This document shows, piece after piece, positions 15,934-24,337 of a stretch of DNA of 64,000 bases. The stretch lies in NCBI RefSeq assembly GCF_037543845.1, contig NZ_JBBIFX010000001.1, positions 62,001 through 126,000 of the forward strand, written 5' to 3'. Every line of letters begins with the position of its first letter. Position 1 is the first letter of the stretch. A program made the position numbers and the translations under genes. The stretch comes from Gymnodinialimonas ulvae (GTDB lineage: Bacteria > Pseudomonadota > Alphaproteobacteria > Rhodobacterales > Rhodobacteraceae). Under the pieces are notes generated by a model that was not told the DNA's origin, made no database searches, and saw only the letters and a program-made list of their open reading frames with translations.

Positions 15934-17550
15934 ATGGTCGGAGCTACCTACGCCCTTGCCCACAAACTGTACCCCTATGCCCCGGTCCCCGACCAACAGC
16001 GCGTGGCCCACCACCCGGTCATCATCATCGGCGGCGGCCCCATCGGCGTGGCCACGGGCCTTGACTTGGCGCAAAAAGGCACGCCTGCCCTGATCCTCGA
16101 TGACCACGAGGGCGTCGGCCAAGGCTCCCGCGCGATCTGCTTCGCCAAACGCACGCTGGAAATCTCGGACCGCCTCGGAGCTGGATCCGCAATGGTGGAC
16201 AAGGGCATCGTGTGGAACGTCGGCAAAGTGTTCCACGGCGATGAGAAGGTCTTCGAATTCAACCTTCTGCCCGAAGACGGCCACAAGAACCCCGCCTTCA
16301 TCAACCTTCAGCAGCCCTACTTCGAGAAATTCCTGATCGACGCCCTGCGCCGGGCCGAAGATGCGGGTCAGCCGATTGAGATCCGAGGCCGGAATGTCGT
16401 GACTGGCCTGTCCCAAACCGAGACCCATGTGATCCTCGACATCGACACACCCGACGGTCCCTACAAGGCTACCGCCGATTACGTTATCGCCTGCGATGGG
16501 GCTCGCTCGCCCACCCGCGAACTGATGGGGCTGACCTTCGATGGACGCGTGTTTGAGGATAACTTCCTGATTGCAGACGTGCGGATGACGGCTGAATTCC
16601 CGACAGAGCGGTGGTTCTGGTTCGAGCCACCGTTTGAGGGTGCGGGTCAATCGGCGCTTCTGCACAAACAACCCGATGATGTCTGGCGCATCGATTTTCA
16701 GCTTGGCTGGGACATCGACCGCGACGCGGAGTTGAACGAAGGCCGCATTCGGGAGCGGATCGATGACTTCCTGCCCGATGGTACGGAGTATGAATTGGTC
16801 TGGACCTCGATCTACACGTTCCAATGTCGCCGAATGGATCGGTTCCGCCATGGTCGCGTGCTGTTTGCAGGTGACAGCGCGCATCAGGTCAGTCCTTTTG
16901 GTGCGCGCGGGGCGAATTCGGGCATGCAGGATGCCGACAACCTCGCCTGGAAGCTTGATCTTGTGCTCAAAGGCCTGGCCTCGGAGGCCTTGTTGGACAC
17001 GTATCACGAAGAACGCGCCCACGGGGCGGACGAGAATATCCTGAACTCCACCCGCGCCACGGATTTCCTGACGCCGAAATCCGCGATCTCCAAGATCTTC
17101 CGCGACGCCGTTTTGACGCTTGCCCGCGATCATCCCTTTGCCCGGCCGATGGTCAATTCCGGGCGACTTTCGGTGCCCTGCACCTATGATGGCCTGTCGC
17201 TGAACACGTCCGACGAACTTCCCGGTGGACCGGTCCGGTCCCGACCCGGAAGCCCGTGCCCCGATGCTCCAGTGACGGACGGCTTTCTTCTAGATGATCT
17301 CAAGGGGCGCTTCACGCTTCTTGCCATCGATATGGACCTGCCCGCACACGCGGAATTACCCGGCATCCGCTTGAATACGATCCGCCTGAGTGGCGCGGGC
17401 GTCTCGTCCCTGCTGCGCGAGCGCTACCTTGGTGCCGCGCCCGGCGCTCTCTACCTCATCCGACCCGATCAGCATGTCGCCGCACGGTGGGAACGCGCGA
17501 CATCGGAGCAGGTCCTTCAAGCCCTCAAAACTGCGATAGCCCAGACATGA
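15934..17550 (+). CDS. FAD-dependent aromatic hydroxylase, class A monooxygenase (MhpA/MhaA-like)
   Basis: A 538-aa flavoprotein of the p-hydroxybenzoate hydroxylase fold. The N-terminal dinucleotide motif is VIIIGGGPIGVATGLDLA, the central motif with DG is YVIACDGARSP, and the FAD ribityl motif GD appears in VLFAGDSAHQVSPFGARG followed by NSGMQDADNLAWKL. A C-terminal thioredoxin-like domain (about 430-538), as in MhpA and phenol hydroxylases, is present. Such enzymes hydroxylate phenolic rings with NAD(P)H and O2. In this operon a 3-hydroxyphenylacetate 6-hydroxylase role, giving homogentisate, is the most attractive guess but unproven. The start could also be the ATG at 15919. Overlaps the DUF2783 gene by 4 bases. 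Confidence 0.85.
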   Translation: MVGATYALAHKLYPYAPVPDQQRVAHHPVIIIGGGPIGVATGLDLAQKGTPALILDDHEGVGQGSRAICFAKRTLEISDRLGAGSAMVDKGIVWNVGKVFHGDEKVFEFNLLPEDGHKNPAFINLQQPYFEKFLIDALRRAEDAGQPIEIRGRNVVTGLSQTETHVILDIDTPDGPYKATADYVIACDGARSPTRELMGLTFDGRVFEDNFLIADVRMTAEFPTERWFWFEPPFEGAGQSALLHKQPDDVWRIDFQLGWDIDRDAELNEGRIRERIDDFLPDGTEYELVWTSIYTFQCRRMDRFRHGRVLFAGDSAHQVSPFGARGANSGMQDADNLAWKLDLVLKGLASEALLDTYHEERAHGADENILNSTRATDFLTPKSAISKIFRDAVLTLARDHPFARPMVNSGRLSVPCTYDGLSLNTSDELPGGPVRSRPGSPCPDAPVTDGFLLDDLKGRFTLLAIDMDLPAHAELPGIRLNTIRLSGAGVSSLLRERYLGAAPGALYLIRPDQHVAARWERATSEQVLQALKTAIAQT

Positions 17551-17732
17551 CGCTCAACACCGAACCGAACATCCCCGACGCGGATGGCTTCTATGACGAA
17601 CTGCTCGCGGCCCATCATGGCCTTACGAAGGACCAATCCGATGCCCTGAACGCGCGGCTGATCCTGATCTTGGCAAATCATATCGGGGATCGTGACGTGC
17701 TGCGTACGGCTTTGAACGCGGCGCACGGTTGA
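17547..17732 (+). CDS. DUF2783-family small protein
   Basis: A 61-aa acidic, helical protein starting at an ATGA overlap with the flavin hydroxylase stop. The sequence pattern (DGFYDELLAAHHGLT, then LNARLILILANHIGD) fits the DUF2783 family, whose members are usually encoded next to class A flavin monooxygenases. That suggests a small partner or stabiliser of the hydroxylase; the role is not known. It ends the coupled gene string that starts at 14629. Confidence 0.8.
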   Translation: MTLNTEPNIPDADGFYDELLAAHHGLTKDQSDALNARLILILANHIGDRDVLRTALNAAHG

Positions 17733-17757
17733 AAGCGGCTATTGCCAAGCCCGTAGA

Positions 17758-20700
17758 ATGCGGTCGACACTGCGCAGTGCGGACGTGACCTCAAGACTTG
17801 GACAGCCCCCGATGGGTATGCGTATCTTCTCTGACAAGAACCGGCCTGTGCATCTTGGACGACATCGGCTCGAAACCTGTGCAAGGATCGCGGTTGCGGA
17901 CCTGTCCCAAGCCCCGCCGTTCTCGCCGCTGTCGTTTGCGCATGACCATCGTCCGGCGTCCATCGTAAACGCCATGCGCGACCATGCCGCGATGCTCGAC
18001 GCGATCCGCGATGGGCTTATCAACAAGGCTGTTGCCGTCACGCCCGATGACGCGAACGAACGGGCCAACCACCTCAAGGCGTTTGGATATTTCTCGGACG
18101 CGTCGCTGGTCGGCACCTGTGTCTTGCCCGACGAAGCCTTGCTCGATCCGCCGTATCTCAACCCAGACATAGCGCGCTTGGCCGAGGATCTGCGCACGCG
18201 GCAGACCAAGACGCTGGCCTCGGGGATCGACCTGATCATGGCCGATCTGAAGGAGTCGATGGAGGCGCCGCCCACTACCATCGAAGGCCACACCCATGCG
18301 ATCGTTTTTCTCTACGCCCATCCCCGCGCGCCGAAACCGGATGAGCCCGGAACCGATTGGATCGCCGATGCAATGGACCACCGCTCCTGCCTGCTCGCCG
18401 CGGAGACGGCAGTTGTCATCGCGAATTACCTGCGGGTTCTGGGGCATGACGCGCGCGCACACACCGCTTCGACTTCCGATGTCGATCTGAACTGTCTGGC
18501 GGTCGCTGCCGGTCTTGCGGTGCCTGGGCAGGGCGGTCTGATTGCACCGTTCATCGGGGCGGAGTTCGGCATCGCCGCAGTCACCACGTCCTATGTTATC
18601 GCGCCGGACCGCCCCCTTGATCCCGCCGCGGATATGCGGCTGGAGCCACGCCCCTATGCCAAGCGACGGTTCGTCGATGGGGCGCATTCGTTCGAGACCC
18701 TGAAACGCGTGGACGATCCAACCACCTTCATCGACGAGGCGCGCGTTCCGCGTGTTCCGAAACGCTCGGACATGTTCGCGCGGGCGCAATTCGGGGACAT
18801 GGGCAAACCGATTCAGGATGGGGCGAAGGGCGGGTATTATGTCCGCAAATCGGCACCCTCAGCCGCGCAGCGTCGTGCCTTGGGGGCATTTGTTCTTCTA
18901 CAAGATGGGGTAACCGCACCGGTCAAGCAGCGCCTTAACCCGCAGGACGCAGCCGAGCTCGTGAAGGCGACTAGCTACTTTCTTGGCGCTGACGCCGTGG
19001 GCCTCAGCCGCTGCCCGGATTGGACATGGTATTCCCATGATGCCGCAGGCGCGCCCATCGACCCGCCCCATGACAATGCAATCTCCATGATCATCGACCA
19101 GGGGTTCGAGACAATGGAGGGCGCATCCGGCGACGATTGGATCAGCGTGGCGCAAAGCATGCGCGCCTATTTGCGGTTCTCGCTATTGGGTGGTGTCATT
19201 GCGCGGCAGCTGCGCAACCTCGGTTACAAGGCCAAGGCCCATAGCGTGATAGATGGTGAAGTGCTGCAACCGCCGCTGCTTTTGCTGAGCGGCCTCGGAG
19301 AGGTCAGCCGGATCGGCGAGGTGATCCTGAACCCTTACCTTGGTCCACGGCTGAAATCCGGCGTTGTCACCACCGACCTTCCGTTGGCCCACGACAAGCC
19401 CATCGATTTCGGGCTGCAGAGCTTTTGCGAGGCGTGCAAGAAATGTGCCCGCGAATGCCCATCGGGTGCGATCACGGCGGGTCCGAAGTTGATGTTCAAC
19501 GGCTATGAGATCTGGAAATCCGATAGTCAAAAATGCGCCACTTACCGGATCACAACCGAAGGTGGCGCGATGTGTGGACGTTGCATGAAGACCTGCCCAT
19601 GGAACCTTGAAGGGGTCTTGGGCGACGCGGTGTTTCGCTGGACGGCGATGAATGTGCCCGGTACCGCGCCCGTGTTGGCGAAGTTGGACGACCTGATGAA
19701 CCGCGGCGACCTTAACCCGGTCAAGAAGTGGTGGTGGGATCTGCAGATTGAAGAAGACGGCGGGTATCGTCCCACGAAAAAGCCGGTAAATGCGCGCGGT
19801 CTGGAGAAGGATCTCGACCTGCGCTACGAGGATCAAACGCTCGCCGTCTATCCCGCGCCGCTTGTCCCGCACCCTTATCCTTATCCCTACCATATGGACC
19901 GCGAAGCCGGGATCGAAGCCTATCAGCAGATGATCACTGCCGACGCCTACAAGGCCCGGTTGGCCCGCGGCGAAGACCCGGCTCACAAGACCCGCGGCTA
20001 CGACGAAAGCCCGGTGTTGCGTGTTCAGATCACCAAGGCCCGGCAGACCGCGAATGATATCACGGTCTACGAATTCGCCAGCCTCGACGGTTCTGATCTT
20101 CCGGCCTGGGAGGCGGGCGCACATCTGGATATCGTCGTAGCACCCGAATTCCTGCGGCAATACTCGATGTCCGGGGATCCCGCCGACCGGTCCAGATACC
20201 AGATCGGCGTGCTGCGCGAAGCGAATGGTCGTGGCGGCTCCGCCCTCCTGCATCGCATTTTTAGTGAAGGCCGCAAGGTCTTTATCTCCAAACCCATCAA
20301 CCATTTTCCACTCCATGAAGGCGCCACGATGACTTACCTTATGGGTGGTGGGATCGGGATCACCCCGATGATCGCAATGGCCCATCGCCTTTACGCCTTA
20401 GGCAAGCCGTTCGAGATGCATTATTCGGGCCGCAGTCGTGATGTGATGGGGTATCTGGAGGTCCTTGCGGATGTGGTTTGGCGCGACCGGGTGCACTTGC
20501 ATGTCTCGTCAGAAGGCGCGCGTGCCGATCTGGCTCGGATCGTGCAATATCAAGACGGCGCGCATGTCTATGCCTGCGGAGCTGAGCCCTACATGGCTGC
20601 CGTGATGGAGGCGGCTGAGGCGGCGGAGTTCCCCGAGGACAATCGGCATCTGGAGTATTTCTCCGTGCCTGATCTGCCGGAGTATGAAAACCACGCCTTT

Positions 20701-20958
20701 CGGGTCAAGCTGCTGAAATCCGATCTGGAATTCACGGTACCAGAGGATAAGACCGTGGCCGATATGCTCGGCGTCCATGGCATTCACGTTGATCTGAAAT
20801 GCTCCGATGGGATCTGCGGCGTGTGCAAGTGTGGCCTTGTCTCCGGTGAGGTGGAGCACCGCGATTTCGTACTGTCGAAAGCGCAGCGCGAGACGACAAT
20901 GATCACCTGCCAATCCCGCGCTAAGTTGGCCGGTGATCTTATCGAATTGGACCTATGA
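17758..20958 (+). CDS. Self-sufficient (catabolic, cytoplasmic) reductive dehalogenase fused to a flavin/[2Fe-2S] reductase
   Basis: A 1066-aa fusion. Residues about 20-730 are a reductive dehalogenase-like, cobalamin-dependent domain with two ferredoxin clusters: C557-x2-C560-x2-C563-x3-C567-P, then C593-x12-C606-x2-C609-x3-C613-P. Residues about 750-970 form an FNR-type reductase (RQYSMSG flavin motif, GGGIGITPMIAM NAD-binding turn). The end carries a plant-type [2Fe-2S] cluster C1015-x4-C1020-x2-C1023-x27-C1051. This is the architecture of BhbA of Comamonas and relates to NpRdhA of Nitratireductor, which remove halogens ortho to a phenol using NAD(P)H. There is no Tat signal and no RdhB anchor, so it is cytoplasmic. 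The true start may be ATG 17812 or 17818 (GMRIFSDKNRPVHLG). The natural halide substrate is unknown. Confidence 0.88.
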   Translation: MRSTLRSADVTSRLGQPPMGMRIFSDKNRPVHLGRHRLETCARIAVADLSQAPPFSPLSFAHDHRPASIVNAMRDHAAMLDAIRDGLINKAVAVTPDDANERANHLKAFGYFSDASLVGTCVLPDEALLDPPYLNPDIARLAEDLRTRQTKTLASGIDLIMADLKESMEAPPTTIEGHTHAIVFLYAHPRAPKPDEPGTDWIADAMDHRSCLLAAETAVVIANYLRVLGHDARAHTASTSDVDLNCLAVAAGLAVPGQGGLIAPFIGAEFGIAAVTTSYVIAPDRPLDPAADMRLEPRPYAKRRFVDGAHSFETLKRVDDPTTFIDEARVPRVPKRSDMFARAQFGDMGKPIQDGAKGGYYVRKSAPSAAQRRALGAFVLLQDGVTAPVKQRLNPQDAAELVKATSYFLGADAVGLSRCPDWTWYSHDAAGAPIDPPHDNAISMIIDQGFETMEGASGDDWISVAQSMRAYLRFSLLGGVIARQLRNLGYKAKAHSVIDGEVLQPPLLLLSGLGEVSRIGEVILNPYLGPRLKSGVVTTDLPLAHDKPIDFGLQSFCEACKKCARECPSGAITAGPKLMFNGYEIWKSDSQKCATYRITTEGGAMCGRCMKTCPWNLEGVLGDAVFRWTAMNVPGTAPVLAKLDDLMNRGDLNPVKKWWWDLQIEEDGGYRPTKKPVNARGLEKDLDLRYEDQTLAVYPAPLVPHPYPYPYHMDREAGIEAYQQMITADAYKARLARGEDPAHKTRGYDESPVLRVQITKARQTANDITVYEFASLDGSDLPAWEAGAHLDIVVAPEFLRQYSMSGDPADRSRYQIGVLREANGRGGSALLHRIFSEGRKVFISKPINHFPLHEGATMTYLMGGGIGITPMIAMAHRLYALGKPFEMHYSGRSRDVMGYLEVLADVVWRDRVHLHVSSEGARADLARIVQYQDGAHVYACGAEPYMAAVMEAAEAAEFPEDNRHLEYFSVPDLPEYENHAFRVKLLKSDLEFTVPEDKTVADMLGVHGIHVDLKCSDGICGVCKCGLVSGEVEHRDFVLSKAQRETTMITCQSRAKLAGDLIELDL

Positions 20959-21022
20959 TCGCACGCGGCGAGCGGGTGACCTGACGATGGAACAACACCG
21001 TGTCGATTAAGGGACTTGGCCA

Positions 21023-23458
21023 TTGAAATCACGCACCAAGGTTGCCGTCATTGGCGGCGGCATCGCAGGATGTTCCACACTCTACCACCTCACGCAGGAG
21101 AGGTGGTCCGATGTCGTTCTGATCGAGCGCGATGAGCTTACGTCCGGCACCACGTGGCATTCCGCGGCGCAGGTGACGAATTTCGGGATGACCCAGACGA
21201 TGGTGGGGCTCAAAAGCCATTCCATCGCGCTCTACAAAAAACTCCGCGACGATCCCGACTATCCGGTTGGATACCATCACGGCGACGGGGGCATTCGTCT
21301 GGCCAATACCGAAGCGCAGATGCAGGCGTATCGGCATTTTTCCTCCATGGCACGCGGGATGGGTGTGGAGTTCGAGGTGATCGACGCCGAGGAATGCGCG
21401 CGCCGCCATCCGTTGATCTCCACCGAAAACCTTCTGGGCGGGCTTTGGGATGGCGAGGACGGCGATATTGACCCCGCGCAGCTTTGTCAGGCGTTGGCGT
21501 TTCACGCCCGCAAGGCAGGCGCCGAGGTCTATCGCAGCACCGATGTAACCGCCCTGACCCAGCATGGCGACGACACCTGGACCGTGCACACCAACAGGGG
21601 CGACATCGATGCCGATATCGTCGTGAACGCCTGCGGGTACCGGGTGAACGAGGTGGGCACGATGATGGGTGTGCAGCACCCGGTCGCCTCGATGGAACAC
21701 CAGTATTTCGTTACCGAGGACATCCCCGCCATCGCCGAAGCCGGGCATCGGATGCCGCTTTTGCGCTGCCCGATCAGCGATTATTATTCGCGACAGGAAA
21801 AGGGCGGTTTGCTGGTCGGATTCTATGAACAGGATTGCAAGACCTGGGGGATGGACGGGATCAGCCCGGCGTTTTCCAACGATCTTTGCCCCGACGATCT
21901 GGACCGGGTGATGGACGTGTTGGAAGGCGCGTTTGAACGCATGCCTGCGCTGGCCGAGGTTGGGATCAAACGCATCGTGAACGGCCCGATCACCTACACG
22001 ATCGATGGGGCACCGCTGGTCGGCCCGATCCCGGGCAAGCGCAATGCGTTTTGCATCATTGGTCTGCGCGCGGGCGTGGGCGAGGGCGGCGGGCATGGCT
22101 GGCTTCTGGCGCAGCAGATCGTGCATGGCGAGGCCTGCTACGACACTTGGGTGATCGACCCGCGCCGGTTCACCGGCCATGCGACGGTCGAGTTGACGGC
22201 GCTCAAGGCCATCGAAGATTACCAGAACGAATTCCGCTTCCATTTCCCGCACGAGCACCGCCCCGCCGGTCGCCCGGCCAAGACAACGCCACTCACCCCG
22301 GTGCTGGCCGCTGAGGGAGCTGAATTTACCGTGGTGAACGGTTGGGAGAGGGTCGATTACATCAAGCCGTCGCCCGAATTTCACCCGTCCCTGAGTTTCG
22401 ATTTCGACGAGACCTTTGACCTGATCGCCGCCGAGGTTGCCAATGTCCAGACCAACGTAGGCCTGTGTGAGGTCAATGGCTTCAACCGGTTCGAGATCAC
22501 CGGCACCGATCGCCATACGTTCCTTGATCGGCTGTGTTGCGGCACTGTGGCCAAACGCGCAGGCCGGGTCGGGCTTGGTTATCTGCTGAATGCGCACGGA
22601 ATGCTGAAAACCGAGGCGACTTTTGCCAATCTTCCGGCCAGTGATCGGGGTCCCGAGCGGGTCTGGTACGGGTCTGCCGCCGCGGCGGAATTTCACGATA
22701 TGGACTGGCTCTTGTCGCATCCTGGGGCAGATGAAGATGTGCAAATCCGATCCCTGACCAACGATCAGACCATCCTCGTGCTGGCTGGACCAAAGGCGCG
22801 CGACGTGCTCAGCGCTTGCGCGCGCGGCGATTGGTCGGCGCAGGCCTTCCCGTGGTTGAGCGTGCGCGAGGCCTTTGTCGGGTTTGCCCCCGCAACAATC
22901 ATGGCGGTCAGCTTTTCCGGCGAACTGGCCTATGAAATCCACGTCCCAAATGCTTCGCTTTACCCGGCTTACCTTGCCTTGCGCGAGGCGGGGTCGTCCC
23001 ATGGTCTGAAGCTGTTCGGGGCGCGCGCCGTGGATTCCATGCGGATGGAAAAGGGCTTTCTGCATTGGAAGGCCGATATCCTGACGGAATTCGACCCGTT
23101 CGAGACCGGGCTTTCGCGCTTCGTGAAGCTCGACAAGGGCGATTTCGTCGGGCGTGACGCCCTGCTGAAGCGGCGGGAAAACGGCCCCACCAAGCGGTTG
23201 GTCACGTTGGAGATCGCAACCGACCGGGCCCCGGCCCATGGCGGCGCGTCCCTGATGCGCGATGGCAGGGTCGTGGGCACGATCACGTCCGGGGATTGGG
23301 GGCATCGTGTCGGCAAGAACCTCGCCTACGCCTTCGTCGAACCGGAGCTGTCGAACGCGGGTACAGCCATTGAACTGGACCTCTGCGGTGAGATGGTACC
23401 TGCCACCGTGATCCCCGCCACGATCTATGACCCCAAGTTCAGATTGCTGCGCGCCTAG
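21023..23458 (+). CDS. DMGDH/GcvT-like FAD oxidoreductase
   Basis: An 811-aa protein of the dimethylglycine/sarcosine dehydrogenase type. The N-terminal DAO domain (1-400) has VAVIGGGIAGCSTLYHL and SGTTWHSAA, whose His matches the covalent-FAD site of the family. A FAO-M-like linker follows, then a C-terminal GcvT/aminomethyltransferase domain (about 440-811) that binds tetrahydrofolate. Members remove N-methyl groups and pass the one-carbon unit to THF. The start is TTG at 21023, 7 bases after GGGAC. It lies 64 bases after the dehalogenase gene on the same strand, so co-transcription is likely. No other betaine or sarcosine genes are nearby, so the substrate is open. Its TAG stop overlaps the convergent regulator stop through CTAG. 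Confidence 0.85.
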   Translation: MKSRTKVAVIGGGIAGCSTLYHLTQERWSDVVLIERDELTSGTTWHSAAQVTNFGMTQTMVGLKSHSIALYKKLRDDPDYPVGYHHGDGGIRLANTEAQMQAYRHFSSMARGMGVEFEVIDAEECARRHPLISTENLLGGLWDGEDGDIDPAQLCQALAFHARKAGAEVYRSTDVTALTQHGDDTWTVHTNRGDIDADIVVNACGYRVNEVGTMMGVQHPVASMEHQYFVTEDIPAIAEAGHRMPLLRCPISDYYSRQEKGGLLVGFYEQDCKTWGMDGISPAFSNDLCPDDLDRVMDVLEGAFERMPALAEVGIKRIVNGPITYTIDGAPLVGPIPGKRNAFCIIGLRAGVGEGGGHGWLLAQQIVHGEACYDTWVIDPRRFTGHATVELTALKAIEDYQNEFRFHFPHEHRPAGRPAKTTPLTPVLAAEGAEFTVVNGWERVDYIKPSPEFHPSLSFDFDETFDLIAAEVANVQTNVGLCEVNGFNRFEITGTDRHTFLDRLCCGTVAKRAGRVGLGYLLNAHGMLKTEATFANLPASDRGPERVWYGSAAAAEFHDMDWLLSHPGADEDVQIRSLTNDQTILVLAGPKARDVLSACARGDWSAQAFPWLSVREAFVGFAPATIMAVSFSGELAYEIHVPNASLYPAYLALREAGSSHGLKLFGARAVDSMRMEKGFLHWKADILTEFDPFETGLSRFVKLDKGDFVGRDALLKRRENGPTKRLVTLEIATDRAPAHGGASLMRDGRVVGTITSGDWGHRVGKNLAYAFVEPELSNAGTAIELDLCGEMVPATVIPATIYDPKFRLLRA

Positions 23459-24228
23459 CTCGTCGCTGATCCGGCCAGCAAAACCTCCGTTTGCCATGTG
23501 CGGCACGCAGTTGCGAGCGGTGCTGGAAGGACGCGATCGGTGACAAATGTGTGCATGTCGGCCAGCGAACATATCCGCCCCGGTGCACTGCGTTGGAATT
23601 TCGAATGGTCCGCGACCAGGATCGGTGCGCGGGTCTGCGCGATGATCGCCTGGCTAACGCCGACTTCCTGAATGTCGTAATCCAACACGTCGCCGTCCGG
23701 GTCCAGCGCCGAGCACCCCATCACCGCAAAGTCGAACTTGAACCGCCGGATCGCATCGACCGTCATCGCACCGATCAAACCACCATCCCCGCGGCGCAAC
23801 GTACCGCCGGTGACGATGACCTCGCAATCGGGGTTGCGGTCCAGGGTATGCGCGACGTTCATGTTGTTGGTCACCACAAGCAGGTTCTTATGCGTCAGAA
23901 GCTCGGCCGCGACGGCCTCGGTACTGGTGCCGATGTTCAGGAAAACCGAGCAATCATTGGGGATCTGCGCGGCACAAAGCCGTGCCATTGCGGCTTTCTC
24001 CTCGGCCAGAAACGCGCGCCGTTCGCCATAGGCCAGGTTCGTTGTCCCGGACGCCAATACCGCGCCGCCATGCACCCGGCTGAGGTGGCGCGCCTCGTCC
24101 AGATCGCTCAGGTCGCGGCGGATGGTCTGGACCGTCACGTCAAAATGCGCGGCCAGCCCTTCGACCGTCACCTTGCCCTCGCGCCGGGCGATGTCGAGGA
24201 TCTCTGTTTGACGAAAACTGCTTTTCAT
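23455..24228 (-). CDS. DeoR-family regulator, probably of nagA
   Basis: A 257-aa DeoR/GlpR repressor. The winged HTH occupies residues 1-60 (VEGLAAHFDVTVQTIRRDL, ending RVHGGAV), and the DeoRC domain has the NIGTSTEAVA loop and ILVADHSKFQRSA near the end. The start at 24228 has GGGAG eight bases upstream; the frame extends to 24351 without support. It diverges from nagA with a gap of about 110 bases, so it probably controls the deacetylase gene in response to an amino-sugar phosphate. A role for the flavoprotein gene at its tail cannot be excluded. Confidence 0.85.
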   Translation of the reverse strand: MKSSFRQTEILDIARREGKVTVEGLAAHFDVTVQTIRRDLSDLDEARHLSRVHGGAVLASGTTNLAYGERRAFLAEEKAAMARLCAAQIPNDCSVFLNIGTSTEAVAAELLTHKNLLVVTNNMNVAHTLDRNPDCEVIVTGGTLRRGDGGLIGAMTVDAIRRFKFDFAVMGCSALDPDGDVLDYDIQEVGVSQAIIAQTRAPILVADHSKFQRSAPGRICSLADMHTFVTDRVLPAPLATACRTWQTEVLLAGSATS

Positions 24229-24337
24229 ACCTGCACTCCCACAAATGTTTTGGCGGATGAAAGGCCCTGCAGGCAAGGGCCATTCGCCCTTGACCTCGTC
24301 CGGGGCGATGCTGGACACCTGCGGGGTCGCCGCTGAT

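Noticed and set aside
17733..17757. Cobalamin riboswitch before the dehalogenase gene
   Set aside because: The 25-base gap is far too short, and no B12-box-like sequence was seen upstream.
21029..23572. 847-codon minus-strand frame opposite the DMGDH/GcvT-like gene
   Set aside because: Very long but low-complexity, Arg/His/Gly-rich and without motifs; it mirrors a well-supported plus-strand gene.
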